NCBI GenBank assembly: GCA_028683685.1 | Contig: JAQUHH010000033.1 | Span: 1-13,175 of the forward strand | DNA: 13,175 bases | Direction of reading: 5' to 3' | Source of the DNA: Bacteroidales bacterium | GTDB taxonomy: Bacteria > Bacteroidota > Bacteroidia > Bacteroidales > WCHB1-69 | Part shown: positions 1-7,794 of the stretch, in pieces | How the letters are laid out: each line of letters opens with the position of its first letter | How positions within the stretch are numbered: position 1 is the first letter of the stretch | Translations under genes and position numbers: made by a program | The notes under the pieces: generated by a model | Database searches by the model: none | The model's input: the letters and a program-made list of their open reading frames with translations, nothing else | What the model was told of the DNA's origin: nothing

Positions 1-897
1 GTTGACATTGGTTAAAGAGGTAGAAATTAACCAAGGATTAAATTCTTTTAAAATTCGATAATTTGAGTTTTGTTCAATGGCAAAATCAATCAAAGATGCG
101 ATGCTGGTGTCTACTTCGATTGTGCGCGTAGGAATGGGTTGATACATGTCTGATAATCGTAAGTTTATCCCGTATTGTAGCGGAGTTTCTATAATTATTT
201 TCACAGCTAAGATTCGGGATACGTAACGTGAAGTTTCGGAATTAAGATACAAATTCCAGTAATCCTCTTGTTTTTGCTGTGTCATTTGTCGTTTCAATCC
301 ACCTTCGCCCATATTGTATGCTGCTGCTGCAGAAGTCCAGCTATTAAATTGTCTATTTAATATTTTAAAATAGCTACATGCTGCGTGTGTGGCTTTTACT
401 AAGTTGAGGCGTTCATCTACTTCTTTTGTGATTTCTAAATTAAAACGTTGTCCAGTGGCTTTCATAAATTGCCAAAAACCTGCTGCTCCAGCCGGAGAGG
501 AAACATTGGTAAAACTACTCTCGATAAGTGCCAAATATTTGAAATCATCATGAATTCCTTCTTCTTTAAGAATGGGTTCAATAATTGGAAAAAAACGATA
601 CGCTCTTTTTAAAAGAAGAATTAAATTTGAGTGCCAATAGGTATTTACTAAAAGTTCGCGGTCGATTGCTTCGTATACATAATACGTATCAATAGGGACA
701 GCTTCACCTGCAAAGCTTAGGGTTTTCGGAATAATTGGTGAATAAATTTTATACTCGCTCATCATTTCGGTAGCATATTCAGTATCCTTGTTTTCATCTA
801 GTTTGGTATTATTACTAATCAAATAATACAACGGAAATGCTGTTAAAATTAAAATTCCAAAACCAATAAGTATCTGTTTTTTTGAAAATGATATCAT
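1..897 (-). CDS. MltD-like membrane-anchored lytic transglycosylase (GH23), C-terminus cut by window edge
   Basis: Reading the minus strand from ATG at 897 gives 299 codons with no stop before the window edge, so the C-terminal part is missing. The predicted role is non-hydrolytic cleavage of peptidoglycan in the periplasm. Residues about 8-26 are one hydrophobic segment after a basic start, with no lipobox, so it is probably a signal anchor. The SLT/GH23 fold spans roughly 105-240. It shows LALIES with the probable catalytic Glu126, then SPAGAAGFWQFM at 134-145 and AAAYNMG at 191-197, the standard order in MltD-type enzymes. A family member of this kind often carries C-terminal LysM repeats, but that part is not visible. 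Its ATG overlaps the stop of the sugar-phosphate transferase upstream (ATGA), which implies translational coupling. The family call is secure; the exact class and cellular job are inferred. Confidence 0.9.
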   Translation of the reverse strand, partial: MISFSKKQILIGFGILILTAFPLYYLISNNTKLDENKDTEYATEMMSEYKIYSPIIPKTLSFAGEAVPIDTYYVYEAIDRELLVNTYWHSNLILLLKRAYRFFPIIEPILKEEGIHDDFKYLALIESSFTNVSSPAGAAGFWQFMKATGQRFNLEITKEVDERLNLVKATHAACSYFKILNRQFNSWTSAAAAYNMGEGGLKRQMTQQKQEDYWNLYLNSETSRYVSRILAVKIIIETPLQYGINLRLSDMYQPIPTRTIEVDTSIASLIDFAIEQNSNYRILKEFNPWLISTSLTNVN

Positions 898-1985
898 TTT
901 TTTAAATTCTTGTTTTTGTTAAGTTGAGCAATGTAAAAAAGAGAAATAAAGACGGTAAGAACGTATGCTAAAAAGAGGAAAAAATGCCAGTAGGACCATT
1001 TTGGAATGAATTCCAAAATAACAATAATAAATAAAGCGGAAAGAATTCCGATAAATAAGAATAATAAGCCAATTTGTCTAACACTTAATCCGATGTATGA
1101 AAGATGATGGGTGGTATGATCGGCACCCCCAATAAATGGCGATTGACCTCGTGCAATTCTTTTATAAAAAACAGTGGTAGTGTCGGTTATTGGTAAAATG
1201 AAAGCCATAATTAGTACAATAACTTGTTTGGAATTCACTAATAAAACATTCGTATCGGTAAAATTCCAGAAATATTTTATCCCAACGATGGCTAAAATAA
1301 CTCCGAGAAACTGACTTCCAACATCGCCCATGTATATTTTTGAGGGATACCAATTGTAAATCAGAAAGCCAATAAGTCCACCGTTAATAGCAATTATCAT
1401 AATAAAGTCAAGGCTCTGAAAGTCTTGTTTTAATCCCAGTAAAAGAAGAACGGTTGTGAAAATAGATAAACTTGTAATTGTTGTAATGGCATCCATATTG
1501 TCAAGCATATTAATGGAATTCATGATACCAACTACCCAAATAAAAGTTAATATGTAATTTAAAATTGGATAGGCTTGAAAAAGTTCAATAGAGATGCCTG
1601 AAGCGATCAATATGCCTGCAATTGAAAATTGAATAAAAAACTTGACCCAAACTGGGGAGTTTTTCAAATCGTCGTATAAACCCAGAATAAAGCCCATTGA
1701 AACGGTGCCAATAATGGCTGAAATTTCGATGTTATTAATAGAGTTTCTATCATAGGGGAAAAACAATAGATAAGCAATGATGCCAAATAAAAAACATGCA
1801 AAAAAAGAAACTCCACCAATGGCCGGCTTGCGGGCAGTACTGAATCGAACTGTGTTTTTAGGTAGTTTTTTACTAAAGATATTCCCGGTGTATCTCAACA
1901 TAAAAAGGTTGATGCCCATCGAAAGGAATATTGAAAGTGTGAAAATTATAATGCTTCCGAACCAAAAGCTTTCAATAAATATCAT
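894..1985 (-). CDS. Polyprenyl-phosphate sugar-1-phosphate transferase (glycosyltransferase 4, WecA/MraY superfamily)
   Basis: A 363-residue polytopic membrane protein expected to transfer a sugar-1-phosphate (probably an N-acetylhexosamine) from a UDP-sugar to undecaprenyl phosphate, starting synthesis of a lipid-linked glycan. Diagnostic motifs appear in family order: AIGG (55-58), DD at 105-106 in GLYDDLKN, NSINMLDNMD (156-165), MGDVGS (219-224) and the His-rich loop HTTHH (290-294) after GQSPFIGG. About ten or eleven hydrophobic helices surround these cytoplasmic loops. The central motif reads LDNMDA rather than the DGxDG common in WecA. It sits 14 bases after rfbC in the same operon as wza and wzc, which supports a role in exopolysaccharide or O-antigen-type glycan initiation rather than as the cell's main MraY. 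The sugar donor cannot be told from sequence. The ATG at 1985 gives a normal N-terminal helix. Confidence 0.92.
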   Translation of the reverse strand: MIFIESFWFGSIIIFTLSIFLSMGINLFMLRYTGNIFSKKLPKNTVRFSTARKPAIGGVSFFACFLFGIIAYLLFFPYDRNSINNIEISAIIGTVSMGFILGLYDDLKNSPVWVKFFIQFSIAGILIASGISIELFQAYPILNYILTFIWVVGIMNSINMLDNMDAITTITSLSIFTTVLLLLGLKQDFQSLDFIMIIAINGGLIGFLIYNWYPSKIYMGDVGSQFLGVILAIVGIKYFWNFTDTNVLLVNSKQVIVLIMAFILPITDTTTVFYKRIARGQSPFIGGADHTTHHLSYIGLSVRQIGLLFLFIGILSALFIIVILEFIPKWSYWHFFLFLAYVLTVFISLFYIAQLNKNKNLKK

Positions 1986-1999
1986 AATGTATAATTTAT

Positions 2000-2548
2000 T
2001 TAGTAGGAGAATGGAGTTTTGAAATCAGTAAATTTTTTCCCAATTTTATCTTTTTCAGAAATAATAGGATTTTCGATGGACCAATTAATATTTATATCCA
2101 AATCGTTCCATAAAATGCAATCTTCAGATTCTTTATTGTAGTAGTTGGAACATTTATATTGGAAAATGGTATGGTCTTCCAAGGTGATGAATCCATGAGC
2201 AAATCCTTCGGGGATAAAAAGCATATTTTTTTTCTGGTCGTTTAGTAAAATTGATATGTGTTTTCCGTATGTCGGTGAATTTTTGCGAATATCAACGGCA
2301 ATATCTATTACCGAACCTTTAAGAACTCTGCAAAGTTTTGCTTGAGCAAAAGGTGGTTTTTGAAAATGTAAGCCTCGCAAAACATTTTTTAATGAGGCTG
2401 ATTGATTGTCTTGAACAAAATCGCACTCAATGCCAGCATTTATGAAAGCTTGTTTGTGATAAAATTCAAAAAAATGACCGCGATTATCTTCAAAAACAGT
2501 GGGTTGTATTTCTACAACATCTTTTATTATCGTTGGTTTAAAAATCAT
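2000..2548 (-). CDS. rfbC: dTDP-4-dehydrorhamnose 3,5-epimerase (RmlC/RfbC)
   Basis: A 182-residue cupin enzyme that epimerises C3 and C5 of dTDP-4-keto-6-deoxyglucose, the third step of dTDP-L-rhamnose synthesis in the cytoplasm. Length matches the family. Visible hallmarks are DNRGHFFE (21-28), QDNQS (46-50), VLRGLHFQ (56-63) with probable catalytic His61, Lys71 in QAKLCRVLKG, IPEGFAHGF (112-120), the probable catalytic Tyr131 in FQYK, and SEKD with Asp167 near the end. These match the His/Lys/Tyr/Asp set known from characterised RmlC enzymes. It starts 7 bases after wzc and is followed 14 bases later by the lipid-sugar transferase. rfbA, rfbB and rfbD are not in the window, so the remaining steps must be encoded elsewhere. 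A related deoxysugar 3,5-epimerase is a less likely alternative. Confidence 0.93.
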   Translation of the reverse strand: MIFKPTIIKDVVEIQPTVFEDNRGHFFEFYHKQAFINAGIECDFVQDNQSASLKNVLRGLHFQKPPFAQAKLCRVLKGSVIDIAVDIRKNSPTYGKHISILLNDQKKNMLFIPEGFAHGFITLEDHTIFQYKCSNYYNKESEDCILWNDLDININWSIENPIISEKDKIGKKFTDFKTPFSY

Positions 2549-2555
2549 GATTTAG

Positions 2556-4991
2556 TTAGAGATTGAAAAGCTTTGAAATTTTATTAATTTTCTTTTTTTC
2601 TTCTTTTGGTTTCTCTTCATAGTAGCCATAATTATAACCATAGCTATATCGACTGCTATAATAGTATCCACCATATTTTTTGCCATAACCAGAACGGTTG
2701 TTGTTATTGTCGACAGAGTTAAGAACAAAAGAGAGATTTTTCATATTGCATTCATCCCATAAATAATCTAAGTTTTGAACAAATATTCGTTTTGAATATC
2801 CTGCTTTGAAAACATAAATTGGGTAATCGGCTGTTTTTAGTGTTTGCATTGCATCTGTTACTAAACCAATGGGCGGATTGTCAGTAATGATATAGTCGTA
2901 TTCTGTTTTTAAATCTTCAATGAGCTTAGACATATTGTCCGACAAAATAAGTTCACTTGGATTTGGAGGAATGGTTCCAGCTGTAATGAAATGCAGCGTA
3001 GAAAGAGAGCTAACATTAATACAGTTTTTATAATCTTCCATGCCCGAAAGAATGTTGCTCATTCCTTTATTGTTGGCAAAAATATTATTAGGGTCACTAA
3101 ATGCTTTGTGAATTTTTGGCTTTCTCATGTCAAGGTCTAAAACAATCACTTTTTTGCCAGAATAAGCAATTATACCAGCAAGGTTAACGGCTACAAAAGT
3201 TTTTCCCTCGGAAGGTACCGTTGAAGTGATTGAAATGACTTTTTTCCCAGATTCATTTGAGATAAACTGCATATTTGTTCTCAAACCCCTCATTGCTTCA
3301 GCCAATATTGATTTAGGCTCTTTGTCAACCAGCAAAAGAGAGTGAATCATTTCTTTATCAACATGTGGAACTACACCCAAAAGGGCTACATCTGAGTATT
3401 TTTGGATATCGGCAACCGTATCAATGTTTGAATAAAATAGATAGCGATAAGCAATATAACTTAAGCTAATTAAAAATCCAATTAATAAAGAAAAGATATA
3501 AATTTGAGTTCTTTTGGGAGCAATAGGAATGGCTGGAGTTCTTGATTTTTCCAGTATGATATTTTGTGAAATATAACTTGCTTTGGCAATTGAGTATTTG
3601 GTTTTTGTTTCTATAAGTTGATTGTAGTATGTTTCGTTAATAGTAAGGATGCGTTGGAATTTTTTCAATTCAAGAGCCTTTGAATTGTCGAGTTGTAAAG
3701 TCATCTCAAACATAAATTTATCCAACTGAGCTTGCATCTGTTTCTTTTTTATATTCACGTTTGATAAAAAAGACAGAATGGATTCTTTAAGTATTTTTTT
3801 TTGTATTTCTATTTGATAATCAAGTTGTTTTATTTGTCCGCTATTTTCAGTATAACTATATGCCAATTGCTCTCTTTGCATTAGAAGCGACTGTAGATTT
3901 GTGAGCAAAGCACTTAATGCACCTTGGTAATTGCTTCCAAAAATATCTGCCATAAAAAGGTAGATGTCTAATTCTTCATTGTTTTGAATGGTTTTCTTGA
4001 TGCGTAGTAAAATTGATTCTTCGTAGTTTAATTTTGATATTTCAGAGTTTAAGTCTTCAATTTTTTGTTGAATTATTTGAGTTGATCTAACTTCAAAAGC
4101 TTCAATGTTGTTTTCTTTTTTGTAATCTTGAATATCATTTTGAGATTTAAAAAGTTCTTCTTCTAGTAAATTTAGTTGTTCGTCAATGTAGTTGATAATT
4201 TTATCTGCATTTTCTTGTTTTTTAATTTTATCGTATTCGCTAAAATCATTCGCTACAGTATTTACTACATCGGATGCTTTTCCAGGATGGAAATCTTGAT
4301 ATTTTATTTCGATGGTTTTGGCTGCTTCGCTTAAAATGGAAGCGTTTATTTTGAGTGAAGTTTCGCGAATAATATCCTCTTTATTAAAGACGACAAATGA
4401 ATATGTTTCTCCTTTATTTAAAGCATTAATATTATCTATTAATAAATCAACATTGAAGTATGGAGTAATCAAATTAGTTTTTTCACTCGTCAAAGAAATA
4501 TTGTGTTTATTTGTTTCCCCTCTATACTCATATGTGATTTTTACATCTTTATTCCCATTAAAGTTTAGCTCAATATGTTGTCCAAATAAATCTGAGGAAA
4601 AGTGATTTATTGTAATGGAAAAAGGGGAACTTTTGTATAACTCATTTCTTAATATGGTGCCTTTATAGTAATAAGAGACATCCAGTGGAAGTTTAGACAA
4701 TGCTCTTTCAAGGAAAGTAGTGGATCGAAGAAAATCGATTTTTCCAGCAAGTTGATTAAAGTTGCTATAAAGTTTTGCTTGATCTTGAAAAACGTCTGGC
4801 TGATTCTCGCTTTCAATTTGAATAACAGCGGTAGCTTCATATAAATTGGGAGTATATCTTAGATAAAGCCATGCACCTGAAAAAAACAAAGCAATACTAA
4901 TAATGACAACATACCAAGTTTTGGAAAGGATATATATTAAAAGGGATATATCAAAATCATCGTTTATTTTGGAAATTTTTTTCTGTGCCAT
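2556..4991 (-). CDS. wzc: Polysaccharide copolymerase / bacterial tyrosine kinase, Wzc type
   Basis: An 811-residue inner-membrane protein that controls chain length and export of a surface polysaccharide and phosphorylates its own tail. A Wzz domain begins near residue 12. Transmembrane helix 1 spans about 26-44; a long periplasmic part holds coiled-coil stretches at about 255-345 and 385-475; the proline-rich PAIPIAPKR (486-494) leads into helix 2 (about 497-517). The cytoplasmic BY-kinase carries EAMRGLRTN (565-573), Walker A STVPSEGKT (590-598), Walker A' VIVLDLDMRKP (615-625) and Walker B YIITD (700-704). The C-terminus has 11 tyrosines between 769 and 791, the expected autophosphorylation cluster, followed by a Lys/Glu-rich end. 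The gene starts 3 bases after the wza stop, fitting the Wza-Wzc export complex. The kinase and the Wzz part are fused in one chain, as in Gram-negative Wzc and unlike the split pairs of Firmicutes. Confidence 0.95.
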   Translation of the reverse strand: MAQKKISKINDDFDISLLIYILSKTWYVVIISIALFFSGAWLYLRYTPNLYEATAVIQIESENQPDVFQDQAKLYSNFNQLAGKIDFLRSTTFLERALSKLPLDVSYYYKGTILRNELYKSSPFSITINHFSSDLFGQHIELNFNGNKDVKITYEYRGETNKHNISLTSEKTNLITPYFNVDLLIDNINALNKGETYSFVVFNKEDIIRETSLKINASILSEAAKTIEIKYQDFHPGKASDVVNTVANDFSEYDKIKKQENADKIINYIDEQLNLLEEELFKSQNDIQDYKKENNIEAFEVRSTQIIQQKIEDLNSEISKLNYEESILLRIKKTIQNNEELDIYLFMADIFGSNYQGALSALLTNLQSLLMQREQLAYSYTENSGQIKQLDYQIEIQKKILKESILSFLSNVNIKKKQMQAQLDKFMFEMTLQLDNSKALELKKFQRILTINETYYNQLIETKTKYSIAKASYISQNIILEKSRTPAIPIAPKRTQIYIFSLLIGFLISLSYIAYRYLFYSNIDTVADIQKYSDVALLGVVPHVDKEMIHSLLLVDKEPKSILAEAMRGLRTNMQFISNESGKKVISITSTVPSEGKTFVAVNLAGIIAYSGKKVIVLDLDMRKPKIHKAFSDPNNIFANNKGMSNILSGMEDYKNCINVSSLSTLHFITAGTIPPNPSELILSDNMSKLIEDLKTEYDYIITDNPPIGLVTDAMQTLKTADYPIYVFKAGYSKRIFVQNLDYLWDECNMKNLSFVLNSVDNNNNRSGYGKKYGGYYYSSRYSYGYNYGYYEEKPKEEKKKINKISKLFNL

Positions 4992-4994
4992 AGT

Positions 4995-5792
4995 TTATCT
5001 GAATAGTCCGTAAATGACGAGCATTGTTGATACAAGAGTTAAGTAAGGAGTGATTTCTCGCAAGATTTTTTGAGCAATTTTGGCTCTTGGTTCAACAATT
5101 ATAATATCGTTGGCTTGTATTGTCAAATTTGCTTCTTTCATGCCATCTATGGTTGAAAGATCGATTTTGTATACTTGTGGGTTTTTTAAGTCCCCTCTTA
5201 TTAATTTTATTTTATTTGCGCGTCCGTCATTGATGCCTCCGGCAAGGGCTAGAGCTTCAAAAAGGCTGGTTTGATTATTTACCAAATTAACCACTTTAGC
5301 ATTGCCACCGTCTCCGCCAGGGAATATTATTACACGTTTATTGGTCACTTGAATTTTTACGAAAGGTTTGTTTAAAAATTCCGAATACATTCCTTCCAAA
5401 TATTCTTCGGCTTCTTGCTCAGTCATTCCGCTCAGTTTTGTTTCTCTTACAATTGGAAGTTTTGCAGTGCCGTTACGATGAATAACGTATGAAGATCCTT
5501 GGGCTCTGTTTTGTGAATTTTGATTGCCTTGTGTATATTCAATCAATCGCTCGCCATCAAGAGTATAAACCATAAATGTAAATTCATCGTTTGGGGATAA
5601 AATATATTCTGGTGCGAAAACAGTATCCGAAAATTTATCATATTTAAAACCTCTTTCGGTTCTGAGCATTTGGGTTGGATTGACAATACCGCATGAGGAA
5701 AATGCAACTAAAACGATGAGGGCAACAAAGTGCCACAATTTTAATTGTTTTAATAGCTGCAAAGTATTTATTGTTTTTTTCAGAATTTTCAT
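4995..5792 (-). CDS. wza: Polysaccharide export outer-membrane lipoprotein, Wza type
   Basis: A 265-residue protein predicted to form the outer-membrane export channel for the polysaccharide made by this operon. The N-terminus is basic, then hydrophobic, and ends in a lipobox AFSSC with Cys34, so it is a lipoprotein. The Poly_export domain covers about 60-150 (YILSPNDEF, RNGTAKLPI, MTEQEAEEYL), an SLBB domain follows (about 150-235), and a C-terminal hydrophobic helix (about 248-263) matches the membrane-spanning helix of Wza. It is shorter than E. coli Wza (about 380 residues), with a single SLBB domain, as is usual in Bacteroidota. It is the first gene of the operon, 3 bases before wzc. The ATG at 5792 is the only Met before the signal sequence, yet a good -7 promoter element ends 4 bases upstream of it, so either the mRNA is leaderless or the start lies slightly downstream at a non-ATG codon. 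Confidence 0.93.
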   Translation of the reverse strand: MKILKKTINTLQLLKQLKLWHFVALIVLVAFSSCGIVNPTQMLRTERGFKYDKFSDTVFAPEYILSPNDEFTFMVYTLDGERLIEYTQGNQNSQNRAQGSSYVIHRNGTAKLPIVRETKLSGMTEQEAEEYLEGMYSEFLNKPFVKIQVTNKRVIIFPGGDGGNAKVVNLVNNQTSLFEALALAGGINDGRANKIKLIRGDLKNPQVYKIDLSTIDGMKEANLTIQANDIIIVEPRAKIAQKILREITPYLTLVSTMLVIYGLFR

Positions 5793-5796
5793 TTTG

Positions 5797-5804
5797 CAAA
5801 TTTA
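5797..5804 (-). promoter_or_regulatory. -7 promoter element of the wza operon
   Basis: On the minus strand this reads TAAATTTG followed by CA, matching the Bacteroidota -7 consensus TAnnTTTG. No clear -33 TTG lies at the usual distance. The last base of the element is only 4 bases before the wza ATG, so transcription would start at or next to that ATG. Confidence 0.55.
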
Positions 5805-5977
5805 TAAAAAAATGCGATTACTTTATCTAATAATATATATTAGTAGTTATTAAACTATTAAACGGTATTTTGTAATATTTGGTTTCAAATTAATACAAAT
5901 CAAACCGAGTTCTTTTAAATAAAAACAGAAAACAAGAATTTGGTATATGTTTGGTAAAAAAATCTTGGAATATAAAA
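5805..5977. other. Short AT-rich intergenic region between wza and the aminomutase gene
   Basis: This stretch holds no ORF. It contains a 12-base AT-only perfect palindrome at 5831-5842 (TAATATATATTA), which may be chance in such AT-rich sequence. Downstream of the aminomutase stop, on the minus strand, there is only a weak imperfect CAAGA/TCTTG pairing without a following U-run, so I do not call a terminator. Confidence 0.4.
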
Positions 5978-7510
5978 TTATTTTTTCTCCTTTTTTTTAT
6001 ACTCCGAATTTTGATATGATTCGTTTAGTTCGTCAATAATATCCGTCGGATTCGTAATGGGCATACCTTGTCGTAAATTGTAATTTAACAGTTTTGCCTT
6101 TTTTTCTTTTTCAAAATAAGGCAAATTCGTTCTATTCGTGGTTTCAAGATGATTGCCTTTTTTATCAACCATTATTAATTTGGGAAGAAATACATTTTTT
6201 CGGCCTAAGAATTTATTCATAATTTCCAAGGCTTCGTTATACTCTTCTTTGGTTGCACGGCCTAAAGCCTCGTATTTGAATATCTTTTTATGATCCCAAG
6301 TATTAATATCTGCTGAACTTTCCGAAATTTCGGCTTCAATATCCTTTTTTAAATTTAACGTATCGTGACCTGATGGCATCAATAAGACTTTTCCGCCACC
6401 TCCTTCCACATTTACTGCATATTTCGGAACCGTAATTCCCGATAGCCAGCCTTGCATATGTTTCATGTATATTTTTCCCACTTGAATTGGAGCAATAAAG
6501 TGTAAAATGCCCTTTTCTTTGTGACATTGCAAAAGATAATAGGGGTGCACGCCTACCCAAAATAATCTCCGAAAAGTTTCTGCCAATATCCTGAAATTAT
6601 CATTTACATGATTCAGAAATACAGTTTGATTTCGGATGGAAAACCCGTAATTTTGGATTTTCCGAACGGCTTTTGCAAAATCTGGAGTAATCTCTTTAAA
6701 ATGATTTACATGCGTCATAAAATAAACATGTTTTTCGATTCCATTGGTGTGTTTTTTAATTGATTTTTTTATCAATGTCATCAAATCATCGGTAATGCCC
6801 ATTGGTAATACAACAGGAACACGGGTGGCTATTCGAATAACGCGCAAGTGCGAAATTTTACTTAACTCCTCCAAAATATATTGCAATTGTTGGGGATGAA
6901 TCATGAGTGAATCGCCGCCACTTACCAATACTTCGTTGATGTTTTCATTGTACTGGATGTAAAAAAGTCCTTTATTGATTTCTTCTGTATTTACAGAAAC
7001 AGTGCCGTCCATTGATTTAGCACGCTGACAATGAACACAATACGAGGCACAGCTGGTGTTGGAGGCAACAAGCAAAGCTATTCTGTTGGGATATCTTTGG
7101 TAAGCCGCCCCAAAACTCCGAGCCCCTTCATTCATCGATCCTTCGGGACCCGCATCTGGAAATAATAAATTTGCAGGTGTGGGTACACTTTGCCAAAAAA
7201 TGGGGTCTATCCTTTTTATTTTTGATCTGAACAAAGAAGTGGGTCGAAACGGATTTGCATCCATCAACGAAGCATAATAAGGCGTAATTCTTAGTGGATC
7301 TTTGCCTTCTGATTTTAAAACCGAAATTGTCCTTTGGATTTCGTTTTCTTGGTGTTGGCTTAATTCGATTACTTGCTTTAATTCTTCTATTGTTCTAATC
7401 GAATTTTGTCGCTGCCAAGTGGGATCATTCCATTTTTCCTCACTAATATTTTCCCAAATTTTAATGGATTTATAATCTCGTGCTTGGTATAAGAAATCTT
7501 CGTTTTTCAT
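5978..7510 (-). CDS. KamA-family radical SAM/PLP aminomutase, probably not lysine-specific (glutamate 2,3-aminomutase-like)
   Basis: A 510-residue cytoplasmic enzyme of the family that uses a 4Fe-4S cluster, S-adenosylmethionine and PLP to move an amino group from C2 to C3 of an amino acid. The radical SAM motif is CASYCVHC with Cys154, Cys158 and Cys161; Arg163 corresponds to the PLP-contacting Arg after the third Cys in KamA. SGGDSL is at 197-202, and GGGGK ends in the PLP Lys374. By counting from conserved QC and GGGGK anchors, the two aspartates that bind the lysine side chain in Clostridium KamA (Asp293, Asp330) are here His330 and Asn367. Lysine is therefore unlikely; characterised glutamate 2,3-aminomutase has Lys and Asn there. 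The protein is longer than Clostridium KamA (about 416). I chose ATG 7510 because the in-frame TTG at 7549 lies inside a -7 promoter element. No lysine-fermentation genes are nearby. Confidence 0.88.
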   Translation of the reverse strand: MKNEDFLYQARDYKSIKIWENISEEKWNDPTWQRQNSIRTIEELKQVIELSQHQENEIQRTISVLKSEGKDPLRITPYYASLMDANPFRPTSLFRSKIKRIDPIFWQSVPTPANLLFPDAGPEGSMNEGARSFGAAYQRYPNRIALLVASNTSCASYCVHCQRAKSMDGTVSVNTEEINKGLFYIQYNENINEVLVSGGDSLMIHPQQLQYILEELSKISHLRVIRIATRVPVVLPMGITDDLMTLIKKSIKKHTNGIEKHVYFMTHVNHFKEITPDFAKAVRKIQNYGFSIRNQTVFLNHVNDNFRILAETFRRLFWVGVHPYYLLQCHKEKGILHFIAPIQVGKIYMKHMQGWLSGITVPKYAVNVEGGGGKVLLMPSGHDTLNLKKDIEAEISESSADINTWDHKKIFKYEALGRATKEEYNEALEIMNKFLGRKNVFLPKLIMVDKKGNHLETTNRTNLPYFEKEKKAKLLNYNLRQGMPITNPTDIIDELNESYQNSEYKKKEKK

Positions 7511-7546
7511 AGTAGTTTGTTTGAAAACAATATAATTAAATGTCTG

Positions 7547-7554
7547 CAAAATTA
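7547..7554 (-). promoter_or_regulatory. -7 promoter element of the KamA-family gene
   Basis: The minus strand reads TAATTTTG followed by CA, matching TAnnTTTG. It lies 36 bases before the ATG at 7510, giving a leader of about 30 bases. It rules out the longer reading from the TTG at 7549, which is part of the element. I see no convincing -33 TTG. Confidence 0.6.
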
Positions 7555-7794
7555 TCTTCTCTCTTTAAGGTGAAATGTTGTTTTAAATTTAAACGACAAG
7601 GTCAGTAGAAGAGTTTTATTTGTTTATTTTCAGACACTTAATAAAAAAATAACATGCTAAATTACAAAAAAAGTATTTTAATTCATTGTTTTCAGGTCTT
7701 TTTATTTTCAATTTAAAGACACATCCTTATAAAACACATGGGAGATTTGTTTTATATTAAGTTTCAGCAAATCATCCTTATTTCTTATTTAGCC

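Larger units (their letters stand above)
1..5792 (-). other. Probable polysaccharide export/assembly operon (wza-wzc-rfbC-GT4-lytic transglycosylase)
   Basis: Five co-directional genes are separated by 3, 7, 14 and -4 bases, with no room for internal terminators, and a single -7-like element lies before the first gene. The order follows export (outer membrane, inner membrane), sugar supply, initiation, then peptidoglycan cleavage. Co-transcription is inferred from spacing. The operon probably continues beyond the left edge, because the pathway lacks a polymerase, flippase and other glycosyltransferases here. Confidence 0.75.

Noticed and set aside
4312..4605. Plus-strand ORF inside wzc, and similar ORFs inside other genes
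   Set aside because: These are shadows in other frames of strongly supported genes; their translations show no recognisable domain and lack independent promoters or spacing.
5930..5977. Terminator after the aminomutase gene
   Set aside because: Only an imperfect CAAGA/TCTTG pairing is present, with a long AT loop and no U-run after the stem.
5978..7510. Lysine 2,3-aminomutase or EpmB (EF-P lysine modification) as the identity of the radical SAM gene
   Set aside because: The lysine-binding aspartates are replaced, the protein is much longer than EpmB, and no efp or epmA gene is adjacent.
7582..7593. Palindrome TTTAAATTTAAA as an operator
   Set aside because: It is A/T-only in very AT-rich sequence, so chance is a sufficient explanation; mentioned only within the spacer description.
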